A stretch of 64,000 nt of DNA from Palsa-504 sp963744005 (GTDB lineage: Bacteria; Actinomycetota; Actinomycetes; Streptosporangiales; Streptosporangiaceae). The position numbers and the translations under genes are program-made. Location of the stretch: contig CAVURU010000003.1 in assembly GCA_963744005.1 (NCBI GenBank), positions 1,178,001 through 1,242,000 on the forward strand, in the 5' to 3' direction. Positions 21,298-30,435 of this stretch are shown one piece after another. Below the pieces are notes generated by a model that ran no database searches, was not told the DNA's origin, and saw only the letters and a list, made by a program, of their open reading frames with translations. How positions within the stretch are numbered: the stretch's first letter is position 1; every line of letters begins with the position of its first letter.

Positions 21298-22452
21298 ATG
21301 CTGATTATCACCTCTCCCGGGCAGGGGGCTCAGACGCCAGGTTTCCTCGAGCCCTGGCTGGAGGTACCCGGCGTGGCCGAGCGCCTGGCGGCGGCTTCTG
21401 AGCTGGCAGGCCGGGACCTGATCAAGTACGGCACGACCGGTACCGCGGACGAGATCAGGGACACGGCGGTCGCGCAGCCGCTGCTGGTCGGGGCCGCGCT
21501 GGCCGTGGCGGGCGCGCTGGCGGGAGGCCGCCCCGGCGACATCCAGGCCGACGTGATCGCCGGGCACAGCGTCGGCGAGCTGGCGGCCGGCGCGCTGGCC
21601 GGAGTGCTGACCGAGGCCGACGCGATGCGCCTGGTCCGGGTCCGGGGCGACGCCATGGCGCAGGCCGCGGCGGCCGAGCCGACCGGGATGTCGGCCGTGC
21701 TGGGCGGCGACGAGGCCGAGGTGCTCGCGGCGCTGGAGCGGCACGGGCTGACCCCGGCCAACATGAACGCGCCGGGACAGGTCGTGGCGGCCGGCACGCT
21801 GGCCGGGCTGGAGGCCCTCGCGGCTGACCCGCCGGCCGGGGCGCGGGTGCGTCCGCTGCAGGTGGCCGGAGCGTTCCACACCCGGTTCATGGAGCCGGCC
21901 GTGGCCGCCCTGCGCAGCGCGGCGGCCGAGGTCTCGGTGGCCGACCCGGTCATCACCCTGCTGTCCAACGCGGACGGCGCCGCGGTCACCACGGGCAAGG
22001 ACTGGCTGGAGCGGATCGTGGCCCAGGTGGCCGCGCCGGTGCGCTGGGACCTGGCCATGAACACCATGACCGACCTGGGCGTGACGGCACTGATCGAGCT
22101 GCCGCCGGCGGGCACGCTGACCGGCCTGGCCCGCCGGGCGCTGCCCGGCGTGGCCCAGCTGGCCATCAAGACGCCGGACGACCTGGCCGCCGCGCGCGAG
22201 CTGATCGCCGAGCACCTGTCCGAGCCCGAGGGACACGGGCACGGCCACACGCCCGAGTGGCGGCTGATCGTGGCGCCGACGTCCGGCACGTTCCGGGCCG
22301 GCGGAGAGCTGGGCACCGTGGTGGCCCGCGGCGGTGAGCGGGCGCTGTCCGCGCCCTGGCCCGCGGACATCATCGAGTGGCTGGTGGAGGACGGGGACCC
22401 GGTCAGCGAGGGCCAGCCCGTGGTCCGCGTACAGCCGAAGGAAGGCGCATGA
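21298..22452 (+). CDS. fabD: Malonyl-CoA:ACP transacylase with a C-terminal biotinyl-like extension
   Basis: Transfers malonyl from CoA to ACP for fatty-acid elongation. The catalytic Ser91 is in AGHSVGELAAG, His194 in VAGAFHTRFM, and the oxyanion glutamine in SPGQGAQTPG. The transacylase ends near residue 305. After a His/Gly linker (GHGHGH, 312-317), residues 320-384 resemble the biotin-carboxyl-carrier fold: LIVAPTSGTFR matches the first strand and IIEWLVEDGDPVSEGQPVVR the last hairpin of BCCP. The EAMKL biotinylation loop is replaced by GGERAL, so there is no acceptor lysine. The total of 384 residues exceeds the usual 300-320. The gene is the first of the fab operon and overlaps fabH by four bases. 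Confidence 0.95.
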   Translation: MLIITSPGQGAQTPGFLEPWLEVPGVAERLAAASELAGRDLIKYGTTGTADEIRDTAVAQPLLVGAALAVAGALAGGRPGDIQADVIAGHSVGELAAGALAGVLTEADAMRLVRVRGDAMAQAAAAEPTGMSAVLGGDEAEVLAALERHGLTPANMNAPGQVVAAGTLAGLEALAADPPAGARVRPLQVAGAFHTRFMEPAVAALRSAAAEVSVADPVITLLSNADGAAVTTGKDWLERIVAQVAAPVRWDLAMNTMTDLGVTALIELPPAGTLTGLARRALPGVAQLAIKTPDDLAAARELIAEHLSEPEGHGHGHTPEWRLIVAPTSGTFRAGGELGTVVARGGERALSAPWPADIIEWLVEDGDPVSEGQPVVRVQPKEGA

Positions 22453-23423
22453 GCCACACCAGTGCATTCCCGCCCGCCGCGGGCGCACGGATCATCTCGC
22501 TGGGTGCCTACCAGCCCGGCAACGTGGTGACCAACGAAGACCTGGCGGCCCGGATCGACACCAGCGATGAGTGGATCCAGAGCCGGGTCGGCATCATCGA
22601 CCGGCGTTACGCCGGCCCGGACGAGACGGTGACCGACATGGCCGTCGCGGCCGGCGGCAAGGCGCTGGCCGGCAGCGGGCTGTCCCCGGCCGACATCGAC
22701 CTGGTCATCGTGGCCACCTGCAGCACCGAGTCGCCGATCCCGAACACGGCCGCGGTGGCCGCGCACCGGCTCGGCGTCGTGGCGCCCGGGGCCTACGACC
22801 TGAACGCCGCGTGCGCGGGCTTCTGCTACGCGCTGGCCAACGCCGCGGACGCCATCCGGGCCGGCTCAGCCCGGCACGTGCTGGTCATCGGCGCGGAGAA
22901 GATGACGGCCTGGGTCGACCCCGAGGACCGCGCCACCTGCATCATCTTCGCCGACGGAGCCGGCGCCGCGGTGGTCGGCCCGGTCGCCGACGGCGAGCCG
23001 CCCGGCATCGGCCCGGTGGTCTGGGGCAGCGCGGGCGACCTGGCCGACAACATCATCATCGCGGACCGCAACTCGTTCCTGCACCAGGAAGGCCAGGCGG
23101 TGTTCCGCTGGGCCACCACGGCCATGCACCCGATCGCCGCGCAGGCCGCCGAGCGGGCCGGGGTGGAGCTGAGCGACCTGGGGGCGTTCGTGCCGCACCA
23201 GGCCAACCTGCGGATCATCGAGGCCATCGCGCGCAGGCTCGGCGTGCCGCGGGAGCGGGTGGCCGACGACATCGTGCACGCCGGCAACACGTCCTCGGCG
23301 TCGATCCCGCTGGCGCTGTCCCGGATGAGCGAGCGGGGCGGCGTGAAGCCGGGATCGCCTGCGCTGCTCATCGGCTTCGGCGCCGGCATGTGCTACGCGG
23401 CGCAGGTGATCACGGTACCCTAG
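22449..23423 (+). CDS. fabH: Beta-ketoacyl-ACP synthase III
   Basis: Condenses an acyl-CoA primer with malonyl-ACP to start fatty-acid synthesis. The product has 324 residues from the ATG at 22449, which overlaps the fabD stop (ATGA) and so is translationally coupled to it. The triad is Cys122 (NAACAGF), His250 (VPHQANLR) and Asn280 (HAGNTSSAS). The primer preference, straight or branched chain, cannot be told reliably from sequence alone. It is the second gene of the fab operon. Confidence 0.96.
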   Translation: MSHTSAFPPAAGARIISLGAYQPGNVVTNEDLAARIDTSDEWIQSRVGIIDRRYAGPDETVTDMAVAAGGKALAGSGLSPADIDLVIVATCSTESPIPNTAAVAAHRLGVVAPGAYDLNAACAGFCYALANAADAIRAGSARHVLVIGAEKMTAWVDPEDRATCIIFADGAGAAVVGPVADGEPPGIGPVVWGSAGDLADNIIIADRNSFLHQEGQAVFRWATTAMHPIAAQAAERAGVELSDLGAFVPHQANLRIIEAIARRLGVPRERVADDIVHAGNTSSASIPLALSRMSERGGVKPGSPALLIGFGAGMCYAAQVITVP

Positions 23424-23513
23424 CCGCGCTTGCCCGGGCGGCGCGGCGTCAGCGTCCGCTGCGGCCTGGGCGAACAGACCAGAAAACCCATTTCAGATAA
23501 GGGAGCAAGGACC

Positions 23514-23765
23514 ATGACAGAGCAGGAGATCCTCGCCGGACTGGGCGAAATTGTCGAGGAGATCGCCGGCGTTCCCGCCGACGAGGTGACCCCGGCCAAG
23601 AGCTTCGTGGACGACCTCGACATCGACTCGCTGTCCATGGTCGAGATCGCCGTCGCGGCCCAGGACAAGTTCGGCGTCGAGATCCCGGACGACCAGCTCA
23701 AGGACCTCAAGACCGTCCAGGACGTCGTGAACTTCGTGGCCAAGGCGGACGGGAGCTCAGCGTGA
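23514..23765 (+). CDS. acpP: Acyl carrier protein
   Basis: Acidic 83-residue carrier of growing acyl chains. The phosphopantetheine attachment serine is Ser39 in DIDSLSMVE. The ATG at 23514 is chosen because GGGAGCAAGG lies just upstream and the product has normal length; earlier in-frame codons give a non-ACP extension. The stop overlaps the fabF GTG (GTGA), so the two are coupled. It serves FabD, FabH and FabF encoded on either side. Confidence 0.97.
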   Translation: MTEQEILAGLGEIVEEIAGVPADEVTPAKSFVDDLDIDSLSMVEIAVAAQDKFGVEIPDDQLKDLKTVQDVVNFVAKADGSSA

Positions 23766-25009
23766 GCGCAGACCGCGAGACCGTAGTCGTCACCGGGCTC
23801 GGCGCGACCACCCCGCTCGGCGGGGACGTCGCGTCGACCTGGTCGGCCATGCTGGCCGGGACCAGCGGCGTGCGGCGGATCGAGGAGCCGTGGGCCGAGG
23901 ATCTGCCGGTCAAGATCGCCGCCATGGCGGCCGTCGACCCGGTGGAGACGGTGGGCCGGGTGCCGGCCCGCCGGATGGACCGCTGCGAGCAGTTCGCGCT
24001 GGTGGCCGCCCGCGAGGCGTGGGCCGACGCGGGCAGCCCCGAGGTCGACCCGGAGCGGCTCGGCGTGACGGTGACGACCGGTATCGGCGGCATCGGCTCC
24101 ATCTTGTCCGCGTACGACACGCTGAAGGAGAAGGGCTGGCAGCGCATCTCGCCCTTCACCGTGCCGATGCTGATGCCGAACGGCTCGGCCGGGCTGATCA
24201 GCATGGAGCTCAACGCGCGGGCCGGGGCCCACTCGGTGGTCAGCGCCTGCGCGTCCGGGGCCGAGGCCATCGGCTACGGCATCGACATGATCCGCTCCGG
24301 CCGGGCCGACGTGGTGCTGGCGGGCGGGACCGAGGCGGCCATCATGCCGCTGAACATCGGCTCGTTCGCGGTCATGCGGGCCATGTCGACCCGCAACGAC
24401 GAGCCGGAGCGCGCCTCGCGCCCCTACGACAAGGCCCGGGACGGCTTCGTCCTCGGCGAGGGCGCCGGCGTGCTGGTGCTGGAGTCGCTGTCGCACGCGC
24501 GGCGGCGCAACGCCACGGTGTACGCCATCGCGGCGGGCGCCGGGTACTCCTCCGACGCCTACCACATCGCGCACCCGGCCCCCGACGGGGCGGGCGTGAT
24601 CGCGGCCATCAGCCGGGCGCTGGCTGACGGGCACGTCGACCCGGCGGACGTCGTGCACCTGAACGCGCACGCGACCTCGACCCCCGAAGGCGACCCGGTC
24701 GAGGCCCAGGCCCTGGCCAAGGCGCTCGGCCCGGCGGTCGACGGCGTGATCGTCTCGGCCACCAAGTCGATGACCGGGCACCTGCTCGGCGGGGCCGGGG
24801 CCATCGAGTCGGTGGCGGTCATCAAGGCGCTGCAGGACAAGACGGCCCCGCCGACCATCAACCTCGAGGACATCGACGAGGACGTGACCATCGACGTGGC
24901 TACCGAGCCGCGGCCGCTGGCCAAGCACGGATCCGGCCCGATGGCCGTGCTCAACAACTCGTTCGGGTTCGGCGGGCACAACGTATCCCTGGTGTTCACC
25001 GCCGCCTGA
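23762..25009 (+). CDS. fabF: Beta-ketoacyl-ACP synthase II
   Basis: Elongating condensing enzyme of 415 residues. The active-site Cys163 is in VVSACASGAEA; the two histidines are His303 (NAHATSTPEGD) and His340 (KSMTGHLLGG). The glycine-rich end NNSFGFGGHN is intact. It starts with GTG overlapping acpP. Only one KAS of this type is present, unlike the kasA-kasB pair of mycobacteria. Confidence 0.97.
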   Translation: MSADRETVVVTGLGATTPLGGDVASTWSAMLAGTSGVRRIEEPWAEDLPVKIAAMAAVDPVETVGRVPARRMDRCEQFALVAAREAWADAGSPEVDPERLGVTVTTGIGGIGSILSAYDTLKEKGWQRISPFTVPMLMPNGSAGLISMELNARAGAHSVVSACASGAEAIGYGIDMIRSGRADVVLAGGTEAAIMPLNIGSFAVMRAMSTRNDEPERASRPYDKARDGFVLGEGAGVLVLESLSHARRRNATVYAIAAGAGYSSDAYHIAHPAPDGAGVIAAISRALADGHVDPADVVHLNAHATSTPEGDPVEAQALAKALGPAVDGVIVSATKSMTGHLLGGAGAIESVAVIKALQDKTAPPTINLEDIDEDVTIDVATEPRPLAKHGSGPMAVLNNSFGFGGHNVSLVFTAA

Positions 25010-25038
25010 CCTCGTCCCTCACCCATAGGAGACCTCAG

Positions 25039-26463
25039 ATGACGACCACCGTCGAGTCCGGCATGCCCGCAGACAGCGGGCCTCAGCCGCTCCCCCGCGA
25101 CCCGCGGGAGCGGCTGGCGGCCCTGTTCGACCCGGGCACGCTGGAGGTGCTGCCCACCGATGGCCACGAGCACAGCGGAGTGGTGGCCGGCGTCGGGCTG
25201 GTGCACGGCGCGGGCACGGTGGCGTTCGCCTGCGACCCGCGGGTGCAGGGCGGGGCCATGGGCACCGAGGGCTGCGCCGTGATCGTCGGGGCCTACACCG
25301 AGGCGGTCTCCCGCGGGGTCCCGATCGTGGGGCTGTGGCACTCCGGCGGCGCCCGGCTGGCCGAGGGCGTGGCCAGCCTGCACGCGGTAGGGACGATCTT
25401 CGCCGCGATGACCGCCGCGTCCGGAAGGGTGCCGCAGATCTCCGTGGTGCTCGGCCCGGCGGCGGGCGGCGCGGCCTACGGCCCGGCGCTGACCGACATC
25501 GTGATCCTCTCCGCGCAGGGCCGCCTGTTCGTCACCGGCCCGGACGTGGTGCGCTCGGTGACCGGCGAGGACGTCGACGCCGAGCGGCTCGGCGGCCCGG
25601 AGCCGCACAGCCGCCGCTCCGGCGTGGTGCACGTGGTGACCGAGTCCGATGCCGAGGCGCTGGGCAAGGCCCGCCAGCTGGCCGCGCTGTTCAGCGACCA
25701 GGGCAAGATCGGCGAGGACGCCGAGGACCGCGACCTGTCCGGGCTGCTGCCCGACTCGGCCCGGCGCGCCTATGACGTGCACGTCCTGACGGGCAAGCTG
25801 CTCGACGAGCCGGGCGTGGAACTGCACCCCCGGTGGGCGCCCAACATCGTGACCATCCTGGGCCGCCTGGCGGGCCGCACGGTGGGCGTGGTGGCCAGCA
25901 ACCCGATGCGGCTGGGCGGCTGCCTGGACGCCGCCTCGGCGGAGAAGGCGGCCCGCTTCGTCCGGATGTGCGACGCGTTCGGCGTGCCGCTCGTGGTCCT
26001 GGTCGACGTGCCCGGCTACCTGCCGGGCGTCGGCCAGGAATGGGACGGCGTGGTCCGCCGCGGGGCCAAGCTGCTGCACGCGTTCAGCGAGGCATCGGTG
26101 CCGCGGGTGACGCTGGTGACCCGCAAGGCCTACGGCGGCGCCTATATCGCGATGAACTGCCGGGCCCTGGGCGCGACCAAGGTCTACGCCTGGCCCGGAG
26201 CGGAGGTGGCGGTGATGGGCGCGGTCGCGGCCATCCGCATCCTGCACCGGCGCACGCTGGCCGCGGTGGAGCCGGAGCGCCTGCACGAGGTCGAGGCCGA
26301 GCTGGCCGCCGAGCACGAGGCCGCCGCGGGCGGCCTGGACCGCGCGGTGGAGATCGGCGTCATCGACGCCATCCTGGAGCCCAGCCAGACGCGCCGCGAG
26401 CTGGCCAAGGCCATCGCCGAGGCGCCCCAGCTGCGGGGCGCGCACGCGAACATCCCGCTGTAA
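25039..26463 (+). CDS. accD: Acyl-CoA carboxylase beta (carboxyltransferase) subunit
   Basis: Carboxyltransferase subunit of 474 residues that moves CO2 from carboxybiotin to acetyl- or propionyl-CoA, supplying malonyl-CoA to FabD. Family features are GLWHSGGARLAEGVASLH and GPAAGGAAYGPALTD in the N-terminal half, and VDVPGYLPGVGQEWDGV and RKAYGGAYIAMN in the C-terminal half. It lacks the zinc finger of the E. coli AccD type and corresponds to the mycobacterial AccD6 position at the end of the fab cluster. AGGAG precedes the ATG. A biotinylated alpha subunit gene is not in the window. A strong hairpin follows. Confidence 0.92.
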   Translation: MTTTVESGMPADSGPQPLPRDPRERLAALFDPGTLEVLPTDGHEHSGVVAGVGLVHGAGTVAFACDPRVQGGAMGTEGCAVIVGAYTEAVSRGVPIVGLWHSGGARLAEGVASLHAVGTIFAAMTAASGRVPQISVVLGPAAGGAAYGPALTDIVILSAQGRLFVTGPDVVRSVTGEDVDAERLGGPEPHSRRSGVVHVVTESDAEALGKARQLAALFSDQGKIGEDAEDRDLSGLLPDSARRAYDVHVLTGKLLDEPGVELHPRWAPNIVTILGRLAGRTVGVVASNPMRLGGCLDAASAEKAARFVRMCDAFGVPLVVLVDVPGYLPGVGQEWDGVVRRGAKLLHAFSEASVPRVTLVTRKAYGGAYIAMNCRALGATKVYAWPGAEVAVMGAVAAIRILHRRTLAAVEPERLHEVEAELAAEHEAAAGGLDRAVEIGVIDAILEPSQTRRELAKAIAEAPQLRGAHANIPL

Positions 26464-26470
26464 CGGCCTG

Positions 26471-26507
26471 CTCAGCCTGAGCCGGGCGCGGCCGGGCTCA
26501 GGCTGAG
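26471..26507. terminator. Strong hairpin between accD and prcA (convergent)
   Basis: A perfect 13-base stem (CTCAGCCTGAGCC with GGCTCAGGCTGAG) around an 11-base GC loop lies eight bases after the accD stop and 24 bases from the end of prcA. It can serve both convergent operons. Confidence 0.82.
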
Positions 26508-26530
26508 AGGCCCGCCGCCGCGGGGGACGG

Positions 26531-27397
26531 CTAGAGCGGGGCGGACGGGCTGTCGCCGCCGGTGCCGTTGACGCCCGTGCCGCGGTCGGTGCGGCCGGCG
26601 CTGGGGCCGGTGGCCGGGCCGGTGTCGGCCGGGGGTGCGGCCGTCTCGGGCGCCGAGGCCTCGGGCGCCGAGGCCTCGGGCGCGGCCTGCCCGGCGGGGC
26701 TGCTTTCGGCGATGAGCTCTTCGAGCCGGGCCCCGCGGACACGGCGGAACGCGCGGTGGTCACGGGCCCGGTCCAGGATGGCCACTTCCAGGCTGGCCGC
26801 GGACACGTCGCTGCGCTCGCCGTTGCCGCTGGCCGACAGGGCGGACAAGGCCACGCCGAACGCCTCGGACAGGGACAGGCCCGGGGAGTAGTGCTCCTTC
26901 AGGGCGGCGGAGACCTGGTCGGCCTGGCCGCCGAAGGCCACGAAGCCGGGCTCGTCGGTGACCGACCCGTCGAAGGTGATCCGGTAGATCTGGTCGGCCT
27001 CGGGCTGCGCGCCGACCTCGGCCACCACGATCTCGACCTCGAACGGCTTCATGCTCTCGGTGAAGATCGTGCCGAGGTTCTGCGCGTAGTAGTTGGCGAT
27101 GCCGCGCGCAGTCACGTCGCGCCGGTCGAACTGGTACCCGGTGATGTCCGCGTAGGTGATCCCGGCCTTGCGCAGGTTCTCGTACTCGTTGTACCGGCCC
27201 ACGGCGGCGAAGGCGATCCGGTCGTAGATCTCGCTGATCTTGTGCAGCGCGCTGGAGGGGTTGGGCGCCATCAGCATGATCCCGCCCTCGTACTGCAGCG
27301 TGACGCAGCTGCGGCCGCGGGCGATCCCCTGGCGGGCGTACTCGGCCTTGTCCCGCATGGCCTGCGCGGGTGAGACGTAACCGAACGGCATGGACAC
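26531..27397 (-). CDS. prcA: Proteasome alpha subunit
   Basis: Outer-ring subunit of the 20S proteasome, 288 residues. It opens MSMPFGYVSPAQAMRDKAEY and contains RGRSCVTLQYEGGIMLMAPN and the helix of the alpha fold (SSALHKISEIYDRIAFAAVG). The N-terminal octapeptide region forms the gate. The C-terminal 55 residues are a disordered Ala/Pro/Glu/Gly tail with short repeats (EASAPEASAPE). GTG at 27397 suits the upstream AAGGAAG; ATG at 27391 is possible. It lies 57 bases after prcB and is last in the mpa-dop-pup-prcB-prcA run. No pafA follows; the next gene, accD, is convergent. Confidence 0.95.
   Translation of the reverse strand: MSMPFGYVSPAQAMRDKAEYARQGIARGRSCVTLQYEGGIMLMAPNPSSALHKISEIYDRIAFAAVGRYNEYENLRKAGITYADITGYQFDRRDVTARGIANYYAQNLGTIFTESMKPFEVEIVVAEVGAQPEADQIYRITFDGSVTDEPGFVAFGGQADQVSAALKEHYSPGLSLSEAFGVALSALSASGNGERSDVSAASLEVAILDRARDHRAFRRVRGARLEELIAESSPAGQAAPEASAPEASAPETAAPPADTGPATGPSAGRTDRGTGVNGTGGDSPSAPL
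26643..26685 (-). repeat. Short in-frame repeat in the prcA tail
   Basis: A 15-base unit, about GCCGAGGCCTCGGGC on the plus strand, occurs two to three times and encodes SAPEA units in the disordered PrcA tail. Slippage could change its copy number. Confidence 0.6.
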
Positions 27398-27454
27398 CGC
27401 GGGCGCTTCCTTATCTGTCAGGTGGTCGGACGAGACGGGGACGGGAAAGACTCG

Positions 27455-28375
27455 CTAGCTGGAGCTGCGCAGTGAGGCGCGCGGGCCGTCAGGCTCGCTC
27501 ATCCGCTCCCGCACGACCTGCTCGGCGACCTCCGCGGCCTCGGCCTCGGGCAGCTTGCGGAAGCCGTCGGCGGTCACGGTGGCCACGACCGGGAAGATCC
27601 GGCGGGTCAGGTCCGGGCCGCCGGTGGCCGAGTCGTCGTCGGCCGCGTCGTAGAGCGCCTGGACGCAGGCCAGCACGGCGTCATCGACCGGCATGTCGTC
27701 GACGTAGAACTTCTTCAGCGCGCCGCGGGCGAAGATCGACCCGGAGCCGATGGAGAAGAACTTGCTCTCCTCGTAGGGACCGCCGGCCACGTCGTAGCTG
27801 AACATCCGGCCCTGGCCCGTCTCCTCGTCGTAACCGACGAACAGCGGGACGACGATGAGGCCCTGCATGGCCGCGGCCAGGTTGCCCCGGATCATCCAGG
27901 CCAGCCGGTTGGCCTTGCCCTCCAGGGACAGCGGGCGCCCTTCCATCTTCTCGTAGTGCTCGAGCTCGACCTGGAACAGCCGGACGAACTCGATGCCCAC
28001 GCTGCCGGTTCCCGCGTAGCCCATGGCGGAGAACTCGTCGCTGCGGAACACCTTCTCCACGTCCCGCTTGGCGATCATGCTGCCCGCGGTGGCCCGGCGG
28101 TCGCCGGCCAGCACCACGCCGTTGTGGCAGATGACCGCCACGATCGTCGTCGCGTGGGGCAGGTCCCGCAGCGTTGCGGAGTCGGAGGCGGAGCTGAGCG
28201 CCGGCACCCGGCCGGGCAGCAGGTCAGGAGAGTGGGAGGAAAGGAAGTCAGCGAACGACGAGCCCTGCCGCTCCATAAAGGATCCGGGCCGGGCCGGCGG
28301 CCGGGACCGCATCCCCTCTTCTGCCCAGGCGGACGAGCCGGACTGCATGCCGTCGAGGTACGAGCTCAACGCCAT
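27455..28375 (-). CDS. prcB: Proteasome beta subunit
   Basis: Catalytic subunit of the 20S proteasome, 306 residues as called. A propeptide of about 75 residues is removed to expose the N-terminal threonine nucleophile at Thr76 in LPHATTIVAV. Asp and Lys of the active site are in LAGDRRATAGSMIAKRDVEK. The ATG at 28375 touches the ribosome site GGGAGGAGG without a spacer, so the TTG two codons later (28369, six bases from AGGAGG) may be the real start. It follows pup and precedes prcA in the operon. Confidence 0.95.
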   Translation of the reverse strand: MALSSYLDGMQSGSSAWAEEGMRSRPPARPGSFMERQGSSFADFLSSHSPDLLPGRVPALSSASDSATLRDLPHATTIVAVICHNGVVLAGDRRATAGSMIAKRDVEKVFRSDEFSAMGYAGTGSVGIEFVRLFQVELEHYEKMEGRPLSLEGKANRLAWMIRGNLAAAMQGLIVVPLFVGYDEETGQGRMFSYDVAGGPYEESKFFSIGSGSIFARGALKKFYVDDMPVDDAVLACVQALYDAADDDSATGGPDLTRRIFPVVATVTADGFRKLPEAEAAEVAEQVVRERMSEPDGPRASLRSSS

Positions 28376-28493
28376 CCTCCTCCCGATACGGTCAGCACAG
28401 CACTGCCTTGCTCAGACCCTACTGCCCCGCCGGAGCGGGAGGGCACCGGGACGGGCCCGGTGCGTCCGCCTACGGCGGAAAGCCGCCGGCCTG

Positions 28494-28703
28494 CTACTGG
28501 CCGCCCTTCTGGACGTAGGAACGGACGAATTCCTCGGCGTTCTCCTCGAGGACCTCGTCGATCTCATCCAGGATCGAGTCGACGTCGTCGGTGAGCTTTT
28601 CCTGCCGCTCCCGGCCCTCGTCGGTGGTCCCGGTCTCTTCCTGCTCGGTCTTGTCCGTGCGCCTGGTGGTCTGGCGCTGACCGCCCGTGTCATTGGTTGC
28701 CAT
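28494..28703 (-). CDS. pup: Prokaryotic ubiquitin-like protein
   Basis: Small protein tag of 69 residues, mostly disordered, acidic and Glu/Asp/Thr-rich. It has the binding helix DDVDSILDEIDEVLEENAEE and the C-terminus YVQKGGQ. The terminal Gln must be deamidated by Dop before ligation to lysines. The ATG at 28703 is chosen because GGAGG lies seven bases upstream and the length is normal. It is located between dop and prcB. Confidence 0.97.
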   Translation of the reverse strand: MATNDTGGQRQTTRRTDKTEQEETGTTDEGRERQEKLTDDVDSILDEIDEVLEENAEEFVRSYVQKGGQ

Positions 28704-28835
28704 GTCGACACCTCCGTCTGTCCCAACGCTATCGTCACCCGTGAGAGTCCCGTCCAATCCCCGCCGGCCAAACTTCTCTGCGGGGAAAGCGGCCGCCGGC
28801 CGCCGGTCAGCGGCGGGCGGACCGGGTCCGGCGGA

Positions 28836-30353
28836 TCAGTCCTGGCCGGTCAGGGCGGAGACCAGCTCGCCCGCGGTACGGCACCGGTCCAGCAGGTCGC
28901 CGACGTGTGCCCTGGTCCCGCGCAGCGGCTCCAGGGTGGGAACGCGCTGCAGCGACTCACGGCCCGGGACATCGAAGATGACCGAGTCCCAGGAGGCGGC
29001 GGCCACCGACTCGGAGTACTGCCGCAGGCAGCGGCCGCGGAAGTAGGCCCGGGTGTCCTCCGGGGGGTTCTCGACCGCGCGGTCGACGGTCTCGTCGTCG
29101 GTCAGCCGGACCATCCGGCCGCGGGCGGCGAGCCGGTTGTACAGGCCCCGGTCCGGGCGCACGTCGGAGTACTGGAGGTCCACCAGCTGCAGGCGCGGGC
29201 TGTCCCAGTCGAGCCCGTCCCGGGTCCGGTAGCCCTCGAGCAGCTCTAGCTTGGCCACCCAGTCTAGTTCCCGGGACAGCAGCATCGGATCCTCGGCCAG
29301 CCGGTTCAGCACCGATTCCCACCGGGCCAGCACGTCGGCGGTGATGTCGTCGACGTCGCCGCCGTAGCGGTCCTCGGTGTACTTGCGGGCCAGCTCGAGG
29401 TACTCGGCCTGGAGCTGGACGGCGGTCATCTTCCGGCCGTCCTTGAGGGTGACCAGCCGGCGGCAGGTCGGGTCGTGGGAGATGGCGCGCAGCTCGGCCA
29501 CGGGCGACTCCACGGACAGGTCGGTGCCCAGGAACTTGTCCTCGATCATGGACAGGACCAGGGAGGTGGTGCCGACCTTGAGGTAGGTGGACACCTCGCT
29601 CATGTTGGCGTCGCCGATGATCACGTGCAGCCGCCGGTACTTCTCCGGGTCGGCGTGCGGCTCGTCGCGGGTGTTGATGATGGGCCGCTTGAGCGTGGTC
29701 TCCAGTCCCACCTCGACCTCGAAGAAGTCAGCGCGCTGGCTGACCTGGAAGCCTGTGCCGCGGCCGTCGGCGCCGATCCCGACCCGGCCGGCCCCGCACA
29801 TCACCTGGCGGGTCACGAAGAACGGGACGAGAAACTTGACGATGTCGGCGAACGCCGTCGAGCGCCGCATCAGGTAGTTCTCGTGCGAGCCGTAGGAAGC
29901 GCCCTTGTTGTCGGTGTTGTTCTTGTACAGCTGGATGGGCGCGCTGCCCGGCACGGTGGCGGCCTTGGCCGCGGCCTCGGCCATGACCCGCTCCCCGGCC
30001 TTGTCCCAGATCACCGCGGACAGCGGGTTGGTGGTCTCCGGGGCGGAGTACTCCGGGTGCGCGTGGTCGACGTACAGCCGGCCGCCGTTGGTCAGGATGA
30101 CATTGGCCAGGCCGAGGTCCTCGTCGGTCAGCTGGGAGGAGTCGGCTGACTCGCGGGTGAGGTCAAACCCCCGGGCGTCCCGGAGCGGGTTCTCCTCCTC
30201 GAAGTCCCACCGGGCCCGCCGCGCCCGCGCCGCGGTGGCGGCCTGGTAGGCGTTGACGATCTGGGACGAGGTCACCATCGCGTTGGCACCGGGCTGACCG
30301 GGCACGGAGATGCCATATTCCGTTTCGGTGCCCATCACGCGAAGAACGCTCAT
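28836..30353 (-). CDS. dop: Pup deamidase / depupylase
   Basis: ATP-binding enzyme of the glutamine-synthetase-like fold, 505 residues. It deamidates the Pup C-terminal Gln and removes Pup from substrates. The start RVMGTETEYGISVPGQPGAN is Dop-like; PafA would begin with a shorter LENEYGV-type motif. The Dop-specific loop of about 40 residues after residue 45 (including DFEEENPLRDARGFDL) is present. The motifs SHENYLMRR and YKNNTDNKGASYG are intact. It lies downstream of mpa and upstream of pup. Confidence 0.95.
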   Translation of the reverse strand: MSVLRVMGTETEYGISVPGQPGANAMVTSSQIVNAYQAATAARARRARWDFEEENPLRDARGFDLTRESADSSQLTDEDLGLANVILTNGGRLYVDHAHPEYSAPETTNPLSAVIWDKAGERVMAEAAAKAATVPGSAPIQLYKNNTDNKGASYGSHENYLMRRSTAFADIVKFLVPFFVTRQVMCGAGRVGIGADGRGTGFQVSQRADFFEVEVGLETTLKRPIINTRDEPHADPEKYRRLHVIIGDANMSEVSTYLKVGTTSLVLSMIEDKFLGTDLSVESPVAELRAISHDPTCRRLVTLKDGRKMTAVQLQAEYLELARKYTEDRYGGDVDDITADVLARWESVLNRLAEDPMLLSRELDWVAKLELLEGYRTRDGLDWDSPRLQLVDLQYSDVRPDRGLYNRLAARGRMVRLTDDETVDRAVENPPEDTRAYFRGRCLRQYSESVAAASWDSVIFDVPGRESLQRVPTLEPLRGTRAHVGDLLDRCRTAGELVSALTGQD

Positions 30354-30435
30354 ATCAAGAAGCCTACCGGGCTAAGGGGGAAACAGGGGGGTTGAGCAGC
30401 CGCGCCGGGCGTGCGGCCCGGCGGGCGGCGGGCGC

